This document shows positions 17,531 through 29,513 of a DNA stretch of 64,000 nucleotides, in pieces. The notes beneath the pieces are model-generated. The model had not been told where the DNA came from, made no database searches, and saw only the letters and a program-made list of their open reading frames with translations. Made by a program: the position numbers and the translations under genes. Every line of letters begins with the position of its first letter. Position 1 is the first letter of the stretch. Origin of the DNA: Cheilinus undulatus (Eukaryota > Chordata > Actinopteri > Labriformes > Labridae); contig NC_054881.1 in NCBI RefSeq assembly GCF_018320785.1, positions 14,260,275-14,324,274 of the forward strand. The letters run 5' to 3'.

Positions 17531-18896
17531 TAATGTTGCAAAGCAGATGGATTGGCCAGATTCCATGTCTGTCATCAGGCAGATCCATCTTGTAAAGCTC
17601 CAATCTGAAACAATTGTGCCAGGTCTGGAAATGGATCTGACCTATCCGCCTCATTTGTGAAGACTGAGGCAGTAGCTACAGGCGGGGTTGCTGGAAGCAA
17701 TGGCTGCCGCTGATGTAGAGATTAGCTCAGATTTAGCTACAGTATAGCAGCAGTTTTATCAGAACGTGACTACATTTCTTTATAAAATCAAGAGTTAAGA
17801 GCCATACTGAAAGCTTTTAAAGACAGAAAAGATGTCTTTGCTCCTCTCTCGACCTGCTTTGACGTGAGTCTGCGGTCACTACAGGTGGGGTTTAATTTAA
17901 CTGAAGGCTGCCGCTGGTATAGTGATTACACAGGTGTAGCTTTAGTATAGCGCTAGTGTTATCAGATATTGTGCCATATTTTAAACTTGCGAAGCAGATG
18001 GATACGCCCGTTTCCGTGTTTCTCACTGGCGAATCCATCTTAGAAAGTCGAAAGTTGGAGTTAGAAAGTGACAGGACCAATCAGCGATGAGGCGCAGTAC
18101 TTTCGGGTGCGGCGAAGTCATGACGTAAGCAAGCAGCGAGAAGAGGCCGGTGCAATTATGGCAGAAGACATTAGCATGGATCCTGCTAAAGTGCCAGTTT
18201 TATCAGAACTTGACAACATTTCTACATTAAAAGAAGAACAAAGAACAGCATTGAGTTTTTTTCTTTTCAAAAACGACAAAAATTGTGTACCGACATGTCT
18301 ACAGTTGCCATGGTTTGCTTTATGAAGTTCTCTATGGAGTTTACTCCTCGGTAGGAGCGCACCTTGGTAGTGGCTACGTCATGTGTTTTGTCGCTCTGAT
18401 TGGCCCGTAAAGAGGTGACGAACAGAACGTTCATCCAATCACTCTCCGAGTTCTTTTTCAAAGGCTCTTCCCTTTCCTAAACGCCGTCTATGGAAGGTTT
18501 ACCAGATGGATGTGAGAAACAAATCCATCTGGCGTGTCAGGTTAGCCACATTTCTTTATTAACACAGAGTAAAAAGCTACACTGAAAGCTTCTCTAGGTG
18601 TAGAAGATGCTTTTGCACTTTGCCCGAGCAGCCTTGGCATGAGTTTTATCCATCAACAACTCCACCATTCATAAAATATGACTGCCGGGGCTGCACACGC
18701 CTTCTACCTCATATTTTCTTGTCTCTCTGATTGGCCAGTAATGATTGTGATTGACAGAACATTTGCCCAATCACCTTAGAGATTTGTTTAAAAGTCTTGC
18801 CCTTCCCAAAGGCTTTGTATGGGAGGTTTCCCAGATGAATATGAAAAATATCCAAGCAACTGATATGTGAAACTGTCTATCTGGCGTGTCAGGTTA
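17531..18896 (+). mobile_element. non-autonomous DNA transposon, long form, with a nested copy of its own family
   Basis: Left end TAATGTTGCAAAGCAGATGG, right end GGCGTGTCAGGTTA. Flanks AACTGTTTG (17522-17530) and AACTGAATG (18897-18905) match 7 of 9, a decayed 9-bp target duplication. Ends match the short-form copy at 31926-32497. The middle holds diverged non-coding sequence and the inserted short form at 17982-18544. No transposase seen. Confidence 0.7.
17982..18544 (+). mobile_element. short-form copy of the same transposon, nested
   Basis: Flanks GCCATATTT (17973-17981) and GCCACATTT (18545-18553) match 8 of 9. Carries a short frame beginning MAEDISMDPAKVPVLSEL and reaching LKEEQRTALSFF, which looks like the start of a RecQ-type helicase domain as found in larger fish transposons, and then breaks off. 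A hairpin CCAGATGGAT/ATCCATCTGG lies near the right end (from 18502). Not a host gene: the same frame recurs at 32116-32228. Confidence 0.75.
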
Positions 18897-20591
18897 AACT
18901 GAATGGACACCAAAATTTAGCATGAAAATACATTCCAAGAAAAGAAAAGCTCAACTTTTTATCCTTACATCTTTATAAACTTCTTACTTTAGAAGTTGTA
19001 GCAGTATCATCCACATCGTAGCTGCTTTATTCTGATAAAGTGAGATTCTGTCAAGTTTCTCACTGTGTAAATGCCCTCAGTTTATTTGGTTATGTCTGCT
19101 GTCAAGCAGCGATAAAGTGGCAAGAAATGTTAACAGTGTAATGGTGTCAGGCATTAAGAGAGACAGAGAGAGCGCCTGCAGATTTACTGCTGCCATGTCC
19201 CACTGATGCGTCGTGTTTGACGATTACGGACAGCCCAGGGTAATAGCAATGTAATTAGGCCTTTACTGTCGTGTAATTCTCCGTCAAGCACATTGTCAAT
19301 AGCTTGGCTGATGAGGTTGAAAGTGAGATTGGGATCCAGTGACCCGGGCCAGCCGCCGTAATGACAGCACACAGAGAGGCAGGCAGAGTGCCTGTAATGC
19401 AGTGTTGATGCTGTGATATTTGCTTTTGTCCCAGTGTTGATCTAAGCTGACATTATGCTGTATGGCCCTGATCGCTGTTTGTCTGAGTGTTACATTTGTC
19501 ATCCTGTGGGAGGGCAAACGAGGGATCAGGAGGAGAGGAGGCTGAAGTGAGAGAGGGAGGGAAGGAGGTGCGCCCTGGCAGGTGAAGAAGGGAGAAGAGA
19601 GAGTGGATGAGGAGGAGGAGGTGGTGTCTCATCTCTTGTGTGTGTCAGTTGCAGATCTGCTGGTGCGGAAGCAGATCTTTTCCCTCAGTGACTCTATTAA
19701 TTTACCTCATTTATCTTAACCAGCCTCCCCCTCCTCCCCCCAATAAATACTGAAGACCTCAATCCATGTGCACGTGAACAACCGTGAATGTGTACGTGCT
19801 TGTGTGCGTGATGGAATAAAAACACAGCAGCTCCCCTTTCTATTCCCAGAGGACAAATCCGTGGCGGAAAAACTCATTTTCCTGCAAATAGTTTGTCAGC
19901 CAAGCTAGGAGGAGTGATAAATTATCACAGACGTTAGGTGAAGGAGGGTGACTGGAGGAAGAGGGAAGCCCTCTCTCTCTCTCTCTCTCTCATCCTCACC
20001 CACTACCCCTCCCTCTACGTCCTCCTATCATTTCTATTTACCTCCTCTTCTTCTCATCCTGCAATTCAAATTTAAAGGGAGCTCTGATCAAAATGTGCAC
20101 AGATCAACATACAGTACATACACAAACACGCACGCCGTAACCAGTGCAAGCTGGAATTGGGAAAAACGTGCTCGCCCCTACAACTCAAGTGTGACTCCAC
20201 CGTTCCAAATGATAAATTGATGGCCAGAAAAATGGATTTGTTTTCAACTAGTAACACATCAAAGAAATAATAATTCTGTGCGGGGGAGAGTGGCGGGATG
20301 ATGAATGGGGTGGACAGCTGGATCACAACGGAGCAATGGAGTGAGTGAACGAGAGAGAGGAGAGAAAGAGGGATGAAGAAGGAGGATGTGAAACTGTAAA
20401 ATCAACACAAACACTGTCACGGAAATGGTTGTGTATGTTTTTTAACAGGCTAACTCTGAATGGACAGGTCCAGTCCCAGCAGTCTCAACTCTGACACCTG
20501 AATAGGACACCTGTTTTGACATCTCATTCCTAAATCAGCAGGGTTTTAATATGTTGTTATGGCAGATTTGATCTTCTGGGAATTCACTGAA
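18897..20591. other. intergenic island with candidate regulatory block and microsatellites
   Basis: Mostly non-repetitive. A GA-rich stretch at about 19530-19625 and a (CT)n microsatellite at about 19970-19991 are the only repeats seen. No gene. Confidence 0.5.
19130..19500. promoter_or_regulatory. candidate conserved non-coding element
   Basis: About 370 bp of balanced composition between transposon-rich flanks, with homeodomain-type cores (GCAATGTAATTAGGCC near 19245, GTAATGACAGC near 19358) and no decay signs of a transposon. A typical look for a teleost developmental enhancer, but conservation is untested. Confidence 0.28.
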
Positions 20592-21367
20592 ATACAAACC
20601 TGAGTTCCAAAAAAGTTGGGACACTGTGTAAAATGTGAATAGACACAGAATACAGCACAAAGGCAAGATAGTCCAACTTTAAACTGAAAAAATTTGTTTA
20701 ATTATTTAAATATACATACATTTTGAATTTGATGCCAGCAACATGTTCCAAAAAAGTGGTACAGTGTCAAGTAAAGACTGGAAAACTTGTGGAATGCTCA
20801 TAAAACACACAGAACCTTCCACAGGCCAGTAAATTAATTGGTGACCGGTGATAGTCCCTTGATTAAGATAAGCTAAATTTAATGTCATTGCATGTAATCC
20901 ACAACAAAATTTAGTTGTAGCAACACAAGAAAAAAACAGCATAAGACAGAAAATATAATACTGAAGTATAAGTATAAAGTTGGTGAAGTAAATTGCACAG
21001 GTAACAAATAAATTGCACAGGTAAAAGGGCATAGATAAAGATAAAAATAAGACAGAAAATATAAATACTATCGATGTTAATTTGTACAGGTATATTGCAC
21101 TGTAAATGTAGATATAGATATAGATTATGAGACACAGATGGTGTATTGCACTTGTCCATCTGGGTGTGTGATTAGCATGAGAAGAGCCTCACTTCACATT
21201 GTCCAACAGCTTATTAACAACTTTTCCCGAAATGCAAGGAATTTAGAGATTTCAACATCTACAGTCCCTATCATCCTTACATTCAGAAATCTGGAGAAAT
21301 CTCAGCATGTAAGGGGCAAGGCCAAAAACCTACATGGAATGACCTTCCGCTGACCTTCCATTACAAC

Positions 21368-22402
21368 CAGTGTTATTTTGAAAGCTTTTTGAAATTTTAG
21401 TCTCAGATTAAATGCATTTAAGTTTTAGTCATCTCTGCCCTTTATGATTGGAATTTAGTTTTCCATGCACCCTGCCAAACCTGGGGTCCCTGCTTTCTAC
21501 AGCTGAGAGGCAGAATAGATACACATGCAGTGTATTTTGACAGATTTACCCACAGTGGAGAACTATCATGTCTTTGAATATCAGATAAAAACTAAATTAC
21601 ATTTTAGTCTAGTTTTACTTATCTTGATGAAAACTAAACTTACTTTTAGTCATCACTGACCTATTTTTGGATTGTTTTTCTCATGGAAAAAAAGGCTGGC
21701 TGATCAACATTTTTTAGTCATTGTTTAAGGCCAGCCATACACTAGACGATTTTTAAATTTGAAACGTTTTTAAAAATGTGGGAGACTACAGACATAAGGA
21801 CAATTTCAAACAATTCTTCATCTTTTATCCTGTGAATGCACACACTAGACAACTCAGCCAGACTGTGAGATCACTGGAGACCACACACCTGCCGACCTGC
21901 CAGCGACCTCGTGTGACACGGATGTCTGTTGATGCACTGTCTTGCTGTTCCTCCACAACTGGCTGTCCTGGCATTACAGGTGCAGCAAAAATCATAAAAC
22001 AGGGGAAAGACTCAAGATGAAATCCTGGCTGGAATGAAGCTACAGTTGTGTTTATGGTTGTGAATTGTAAAATTACGTATGATCCAACTGGTGACACTGA
22101 CCCGTCTGGTCGCTGTCATTGGTTGTTGTGGGTGCTCCGTCAGAGGCACTACAACCTAGAATTGTAAATAACAAATGTGTTTGATAATTACGATTCAGGG
22201 TCTGGGAGGATACAACTCGATTTGGAGCAGTAAAATAATCGTGTTGACACCAGAAACATGCAGATTATTTAGACAAACTATTGTTTGAGACAGGCGCCAC
22301 TCAGGGTACGCCTCCATAATCGTCGGGGAGTCAAATCTTGCCTCAAATTGGACTTAAAATCCTGTAGTGTGTGGCCGGCCTTAGTCGACAAAATTAACAC
22401 TG
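21368..22402. mobile_element. hAT-type non-autonomous element with perfect 8-bp target duplication
   Basis: Begins CAGTGTTATTTTG and ends CAAAATTAACACTG, the CAG...CTG ends expected of hAT elements. ATTACAAC is present exactly at 21360-21367 and 22403-22410. Inside are AAACTAAA-rich fragments and a further insertion. No transposase. Confidence 0.85.
21726..22383. mobile_element. second MITE nested in the hAT element
   Basis: Ends are inverted repeats: TAAGGCCAGCCATACACTAG on the left, and on the right the complement of TAAGGCCGGCCACACACTAC. It lies close to the right end of the host element. The target duplication is unclear, so the boundaries rest on the inverted repeats only. Encodes nothing. 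Confidence 0.7.
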
Positions 22403-22936
22403 ATTACAACATGCAGGCACCCTTTTGAAAACCATTGACAGTTAATACAGTACATTGCTGCATCTATAAATGAAAGTAAGGGTTTACCATGCAAAGTAAA
22501 GCCATGTATCAACAACATCCAGAAGCGCCGTCAGAGAAAAGTGACGGAGTAAATAAAAATATAGTAGAAAAGTGTGCTGTAGTTAGATGAGTCCATATTT
22601 CAGATTGTTTTTGGACATAAAGTCCACCTGACTAAAAAGGAAAAGGACTATCCAGACTGTAAAATTCAAAAGCCAGCATCTGCAATGGCGTTGGGTGTAT
22701 TAGTGTCAACGACATGGGTAACTTGCACATCCATGAAGGCACCATGAATATTGAGCGGTGCATACAGGTGTTTGAGCAGCATATGCTTCCATCCAGACAA
22801 TGTCTTTTCTGGGACATTCATGCGTGTTTTAGCAGGACAATGCCAAGCCAAATTCGGACATTTTTACGACAGCAAAATCAAAATCATCACAGTTAAAGAG
22901 TGCAGATACCAGACTGTCCGACATGCAGTTCAGACC

Positions 22937-24180
22937 TAACCTTGCACAGCAGATGTATTGCAGGAAATTCATCTTGCAAAGCTTCAATCCAAAACATATA
23001 TGCCGAACCAAAAACCCAACCATTAAGGAGAACGAGGTGGTGGCTACAGGTGGGGTTAAGTAGTATTGCGAGCCATTAGTAATGGCTGCGTCCAGTGAAG
23101 CGGTTATCTCAGTTTTAGCTGTTGCATTGCATTAGATTTATAAGAAACGTACATTTCTTTATCTTATAAAAAGCAGAGAACAACACTGAAAGGTTTTCAT
23201 TACAGCAAAAATGTTTTCACTCTTCTCTAGATTTGTTTCGGTATGAGTTTGCAATAGTTATGGGTAGGTTTTAGTTGTGCTATAAGCTGGTGTAGAAAAT
23301 TGGCTACCACAGTAGCTATTGGCATGGAGGTAGCTGTAGAAAAGTGGCAGTTTAATCAGACTAATCACATTTCTTTCTTTGTTTTTTTTTTTTTTTTAGT
23401 TTATATTTCTTTATTTTCAATAAACAACTTAAATACATGACAAGACCATTATTATCCAAAACATAACATTTAAAAAAGTGAGAAAAATAAAAAATAAAAT
23501 AAATAAACTAATAAGGTAAAAAAACAAAACAAAAAGCAACAAGACAAAGCCCCTTTTCAAAATAGCAATGAACTTTGCCGTAAGACATAGAAGATTATGA
23601 AGACTTTATAATAATTTATAGAGCGTTATAGAACAACAGACAGTCAATCTTTGGGTAGGGCAATGATCGTGTGTATTTTGTCTTAAGAGTAAGACGACTC
23701 CTGCTTGTTCCCAATCTTTTCCCTTTACAATAATTGCAACACTTTAACACTGCCCAACAGTCTGGAAAAAGGCCCCCAAATTTATTCATAACATTCATCT
23801 TTCCTTTTCAGAACAAAAGTTAGTTTCTCCATAGCCACATTTCTTTATTAAAACAAACTTCTCTTAGCAGAGATGTTTTTTGCATGTCCTCTGATAGGCA
23901 TCGGCATGAATTTTAGCCACATACATGCTTTGCCATTCAAACACTACAGTAATGCTAGCCTATACAGCTCAGGTTAGCACTGCAGCTGTGCAGGTCTTCT
24001 ATCTCATTTTGTCTTGTCACTCTGATTGGCCCACATTGAATGTGGCAGACAGAACATTCGTCCAATCATCCACCGAGATTTTTTGTATATGTGCTATTGC
24101 TCAGATGGATTTAACATATATCTCATGTCATTGGTATGTGAAACAGTCACGTGGCAGTTGTGTGCTGGGTTCCTCCTGCA
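22937..24180 (+). mobile_element. third copy of the 9-bp-duplication transposon family (long form)
   Basis: Starts TAACCTTGCACAGCAG inside the Tc1 remnant and shares the long-form middle (GGTGGCTACAGGTGGGGTTA, CACATTTCTTTATTAAAAC) with 17531-18896. The right end is eroded near GTCACGTGGCAGTTGTG, and no duplication could be found there. A 459-bp retroinsertion splits it. Confidence 0.65.
23377..23835 (-). mobile_element. retroposed insertion with poly(A) tail and target duplication
   Basis: Flanked by CACATTTCTTT at 23366-23376 and 23836-23846. On the minus strand it ends with an AATAAA signal about 20 nt before a run of about 16 A, so it arrived as a polyadenylated RNA copied by a LINE machinery. 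Either a LINE 3' end or a processed mRNA fragment; the source was not recognised. Confidence 0.65.
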
Positions 24181-25111
24181 AGGCAGTGATTTAAAACATC
24201 AACAGAAATTGAAATTGCCAAAAGCATTTGAATGTTTGAAGCAAGTATTGTCTTTATTTGTGCATATATCTTTTATTTTTAGTTTTTTTGTGGTGTCTTC
24301 TGATTCAGGATGCTCATCATGGATTAAAATTACCTAAAGAAATCAACATGGCCTCATTGGACCATGGCTGCAGAATGCATTAAACTCTACTTTATATTAG
24401 ACTGATACTCAAATCAAAAGACCCCTAATTTATGATATTCTTTTGTCACTCTACACCAGCTTATTTGCACATTTTCAAGATTGTAAACATCTCCGCTGTC
24501 TCAAGGGCTCATTCTATTCAACACAGAAGCACACAAGGGAGCAGTGAGGAGCAGTCAAATTTACTCCAATATCTGCAGTGTAAAAGGTATCCACATTCTG
24601 GTCACCATATAGTATATCTATAACACAAATATTTGCACTCATATATGCAGAAAACACAAATTAAAGACAAAATATTAAAATGTATTTTTCTTAATTTCAA
24701 TATTTGCATTGTTTTAAGAGGACTTTTTAAATCTCCCATCATCAGTCGGCCATAAAATGTAAATGTACAAAATGAAATGATTGAAATAATTCTCTCATAC
24801 CCTTAAAAAGTTCAGGTAAAGCAGATATTATATTACTTTGAAACTTGTAGAGAATTTAACAGCATGCTTTATGGCACCATAAAGAATATCCTCTCTTATC
24901 TTTTTGTTAAAGTGACTCAATCTCACATTAAACTTAATTTAACATCACTAAAACATTGGATTTTAAAGAAGTCTTAAACATGATTTGGTACTTATTCTGC
25001 TGAGGATGTGCTCTTAAGTTTTCCAAAAGTTCCTGTACAAGTTAACTCGGGAATTTGACTTCTGTTCCGTCATTACAGCTGTTATACAATCATAGGCGGT
25101 TTAACCATTCA
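24181..25111. other. intergenic, nothing recognised
   Basis: AT-rich sequence between two transposon remnants. Short open frames only, none with a known domain or splice context. Confidence 0.6.
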
Positions 25112-26440
25112 CAAGCCAAATTCCAAAAAAGTTGGGACGATGGGTAAACTGTAAAAATAGAAATTCAGGGATTTGCAAATGTCATAAACCCATGCCTTAT
25201 TTCCAATAGAACATAGACAACACATTGAGACATTTTAGCATTTGATGAAACATAATAGCTGATTTTGACTTTGATGGCAGCAACACATCTAAAAAAAGTA
25301 AGGATGGGGCAACAAAAGGCTGGAAAAATAAGTGGCACTGATGAAAAATAGCTGGAGGAGCATTTTGCAACTAATGAGGTCAGTTGGCAACAGGTCAGTA
25401 ACATGACTGGGTATAAAAGGAGTGTTTTAGAGAGGCAGAGATTCGCCACTATGAAAAAAAACTGTGGAATAATTTAAAAAATGTTCCTCAGTGTAGAATT
25501 GTGAAGACTGAATAGCCCACCATCTACAGTACCCAATCCCATCAAAAGATTCAGAGAATCTGGAGAAATCCCTAGAGGGGCAAAGGCTAAAGGGCAACTT
25601 TGGATGCTCATAGTCATCTCATAGTCAGGTGACACCGCATTAAAAACAGGCATCGTACATTGCATGCTACTGAAATCACTGCAGTGGCTCAGGAACACTT
25701 CCAGAAATCATTGTTTGTCGACACACAATGCCGTGCCATCCCCAAGTACAAGTTAAAGCTGCATCTTGCGAAGAAGATATGTGAACACGATCCAGAAAAG
25801 TTCATTCTTCTCTGGGTTAGAGCTCATTTAAAACGGACTTAGGCAAAATGGAAAACTGTTCTGTAGTCAGTTGAATCAAAATTTGAAATTCTTTTTGGAA
25901 ACCACCGATGTCGTGTCCTGTGAACTAAAGATGAGAGGCGCTTCTCAGCTTGTTATCAGCACACTGTTCAAAATCCTGCATTTCTGATGGTATAGGGTTG
26001 CAGTAGTGCCTATGGTGTGGGCCGCACATCTAGAAAGACACTTTCAACACTGAAGAGTATGTAGAGATTTTAGAGCAACACATACTCCCATGTCTCCAAT
26101 GTCTCTTTCAGAGATTTCAGGAAGGCAATGCTTAACCACATACCACATCCATCACAACACCCTGGCTTCACAGTAGAAGGATGGTGAACTGGCCTGCCTG
26201 CCTGCAGTTCAGACCTTCAGCAAAAGAAAACTTTTGGAGCATCATAACATGAAAAATCCTGCAAAGAAAACCCATGACTGTTGAGCAACTGGTATCCTAC
26301 ATCAGACAAGAATGGGACATCATTCCTCTCCCACAACTCCAGCAACTGGCCTCCTCACTTCCTAGACGTTAAAAGACATGGTCCTGTCCCTGTTGTTTAA
26401 AAATGTGTTGCTCCCATCAAATTCAAAATAAGCTTCTAAG
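25112..26440 (+). mobile_element. Tc1-like transposon remnant (dead)
   Basis: Left terminal repeat ATTCCAAAAAAGTTGGGACG (about 25118). The HTH region (RFRESGEI-like, near 25545) and AQEHFQKSLFVDTQCRAI (25687 on) are readable. Near 25872 the DESKFE motif reads VESKFEILFG, and near 26110 the second Asp motif reads EGNA, so both catalytic Asp are lost. The C-terminal end IRQEWDIIPL is near 26300. The right terminal repeat is missing. Confidence 0.82.
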
Positions 26441-26739
26441 GTCCAAACAACATTTTTCAAATTTGGGTCGCATTTTCAGAGGTTGTGTTGGGCCTTAAGA
26501 ATACACCAGTTGAAAACCCCAGCTTTAAAGAGGAGTGATCATAAATTAATGAACGGCTATTTAAAACACAGCAGTAGTTACATTACATTGGCCTTACAGC
26601 ATCTAAATCAGTAAAATAAAACAAAAACAACAGGTGTTCACATCTACATCACTTCATGATATGAGAATTAAGGACTATATTTCCCTTGTAACCTAAAAAG
26701 CCATTTTATTTCCACAAACTCCAATCCTCCCACTCCAGT

Positions 26740-26980
26740 AGGCATCTCTCTCAGGTAATAACCGTTAGCATAAGCGCTAAAATCACATCACCATAATCAT
26801 GATCATTATCATCGCTGTCCCCGATCCCCTCACATTTACTATCATAGCGAGAGCCATACTCATAACACAGTTGCTCCCATATATTCTCACAGTATTCAGG
26901 GAGTTATTTGGCTGCAAACGTGCACTGAGGATCATTAAATGTAAGAGGTGTTTCATCCCTCCAGGTTTCTAAAACCGACC
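26740..26980. promoter_or_regulatory. candidate conserved non-coding element
   Basis: Balanced, non-repetitive 240 bp with ATGATCATTATCATCG near 26795 and CATTAAATGTAAGAGGTGTT near 26934 (T-box-like GGTGT next to a homeodomain-like core). Inferred from composition; conservation untested. Confidence 0.22.
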
Positions 26981-27354
26981 CTGGAAGATGTCTATACCCA
27001 ATGTGTGTTTTCATCCCGCTCATTTTTCCACAACCATATCTTATTTCTATTCTTTTTTTTTTCTTTATCACCCCCCTCCACACTCTCTTCTTCTTCCCTT
27101 CCTAGTGATTGATGGAGTTAGGCAACAGAGCACAGAGCAACGTGTGGCCAACAGTCCAAGACAGCCTGCCTCCGAGAGGGAAAGAGAGAGGCTGGTGTGG
27201 TGGTAAAGGAGGAGGAGGAGGAGGAGGAGAGTGGGGATTAAACGAAAAGAGAGAGGTAAAAGGGAGGGAAGGAGAGAGGGAAAGGAGAGGGGGAGCCACA
27301 GTGTGTGTGAACGAGAGGAGGGAGAGTATGAGAGAGAGAGGGGAGCTCAGCTGA

Positions 27355-27660
27355 AAGCCACAGACTTAATTCTATGCATCATTAAGCAGTCTCACTCAAT
27401 GCAACATCCCCTATACATCATCCACGCTCAGTAAACACAACGGTGACATTACATTAGCAACTGCAAATGAATTTTCTTTTTAGAAGGAAATTGAGAATAC
27501 TCTCTTTCTCTCCCTCGCTTTTACCCTCTCTGGCGCTCGCAAAGCTGGAGCACGGGCCATAAAAGGCAGGGAGAAATAAACAAAATAAAACACAAACAAT
27601 ATTTCCCTTTGCCTCTCTGGCTCACACTCGTGCAGTTTGTCAGAACAGTGGGGAGAATTA
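27355..27660. promoter_or_regulatory. candidate conserved non-coding element
   Basis: Non-repetitive 300 bp beginning GACTTAATTCTATGCATC, with a CCATAAAAGG-like segment (GGGCCATAAAAGGC, near 27556) that resembles a caudal/TATA-type core. Sits between GA-rich low complexity and plain sequence. Conservation untested. Confidence 0.22.
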
Positions 27661-29513
27661 CACACAAGTACACAGTACAGTTATACTTCAGCTATAATTC
27701 ATTTAGAATATGACCAGCATCATAAACATGAGCGTTTGACTCTAACTGCTGCAGGAAATATAGATTTTTTTCTTTATTTACAGATGGCATTGGCAAGACT
27801 AACGCTAAGCTAATGTGTTGGCAACCATTTTTTTCTACCAGCTTTAATCAGTTTGTTAAAACACATCTAGTCAGACCTCAATGCACCAGATGATAAAAAG
27901 TTAGCCTAGCGGTAGTGATAGCTGAAACATTGCTATATTGTGATTGCACCACAAAGCTAACTCTGACACTATTATATTTGCAGTAGCTAGCCGCCAGCTG
28001 TGATTGTAAGCTCGCTAGTTAAATCAAAGCTGTCAAAAGTAAGATTAGCTTGCAAATAAATAGCCTTTTAGACAGCACAGAAACAGTTTGGGGCGTTATG
28101 ACTGAAAAGTACCAGGAAGAGCAGACGCCAGCACTGTCAGGACAGAAATACACATACAAACTTTCAAAATAAAATCAGGTTAAACTTTCTGTTAGGGTTA
28201 AGACAAGGGTGAGGGTGAGGACACCAAAAGTTAAAAGTCAGAAGCAAGACCTAATTAAAAAATGTTCAATATGGGTTATTTGAAATCATGTAATCCTGAG
28301 TGTCAGGGGTCAGGAGGTACAGGACAGCTTTTAGGAATGAATGGGAATGGAGGAAAGTTAGTACTTTAAAGCTCTAAATGGACCTGTACACTGCAATTAT
28401 CATCCGAAAAAATTTGACTACAATCCCTACACATTACAAAAAAGGGATTTTTACCACAGGTTTAACAATTTACCTGGCTAGAGGCGATCAATATCACAAA
28501 TTACTCAGTCCTGCAGACCTCCTAGCATTTGGTGCCGCTTAGCCAGATAAAGGAGTCTCGTACTGAGGTAAGAGGCTAGCTGAGCCTGTTAAAAAAAAAC
28601 TGCTTTTAGTTGAAGGGATGATATACTGTCAACCAAATAAACCTTGTGGGTTGAGTGACTGAGTAATGCAGAGCCGTTCACGAACAAGCCTGTTCTACGA
28701 AATGGCACTTTAATGCTAGCCATGGATGCTAGTTCCCATTTGAGTGCCAGTTTTCTGTCCTTCATCCTTTGTTGTTATTTAATCCACATTTAGAAAGCCA
28801 AACTGAAACCGAATGAAGAGTTGTTTGGGAGCTGAACAACCAGCTCTACTGAGCCGAGCCAAATAATCTGGATCTTTAAAGGGATACTACTACTATAGCT
28901 GTTTAAACAGCTATAGGTTCTATAAGCTATAGCTTAAAATATGCCGTTATCACTTGCTATATTTGCTAAAGCTAACATTGTGAAATCCAAAGCTAATGTT
29001 AGCTTACGTAGTACCGATTACGAAGTCACTAGTGTAGCTACGTTAGCTTTAGCTGTATCAGCAAATTACGCCACTTCCATCCTGATGGTGGAGACGTCTC
29101 ACAGCGTTGGTCTGAGAGCTGAGGTCTGCAGCCAGACCCCTCTCTAATCTTTTGAAATCTTTGTTTATTCTTTGCCTGTAACCTTAAATTAGACTCAGTA
29201 TAGCTCACTCTTGCCCCCTGAATTCTCCGACTTTACTTTTTTTTTTTTTTTTAACTATTGAATTAAGGTTTACTGTGTGGGAAACATTTATTGGAAATGT
29301 GAAGATATAAGTGGGGTACAGTAGGCTTCGTCAAACTTTCGTCTGTGCTTCTTCTTTGATGACTCCTGGGGTGCTTCCCGGGGAAAAGCTGCACTAGGCC
29401 GACATGCACCAGCTACATGGGGCTGACTAGGTACAGCTTTACGGATGGATTTATCTGTGCTGCAAAGCTGTATCTTCAATTGAGAGACCCTCACCTTTAA
29501 AGAAAGAAAATTT

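Larger units (their letters stand above)
20592..22936 (+). mobile_element. Tc1-like transposon remnant, interrupted by other insertions
   Basis: Left end GAGTTCCAAAAAAGTTGGGAC is the terminal repeat of a second fish Tc1-like family. The 5' coding part is readable at 21190-21350 (IVQQLINNFSRNARNLEIST). The 3' part resumes after 22411 with DESIFQIVFG near 22592 and QDNAKP near 22835, so both catalytic Asp are still visible although the frame has stops. It is split by a hAT-type insertion (21368-22402) and by an unrelated stretch near 20865-21165 with ATTGCACAGGTAA repeats. The 3' end is cut by the element at 22937. Confidence 0.75.
26441..29513. other. intergenic island with low-complexity and candidate regulatory blocks
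   Basis: Non-repetitive blocks at 26740-26980 and 27355-27660, a GA-rich low-complexity stretch at about 27190-27350, and a TAGC/GCTA-word-rich zone at about 27780-29100 that resembles the array at 12955-15070. A T-run sits at about 29239-29252. No exon read. Confidence 0.5.

Noticed and set aside
18068-18325. Possible small gene MTGPISDE...MAEDISMD
   Set aside because: The same frame recurs at 32025-32228 inside another transposon copy with target duplications; it is transposon-derived.
27102-27354. Open frames in GA-rich sequence
   Set aside because: Low-complexity composition, no domain or splice context.
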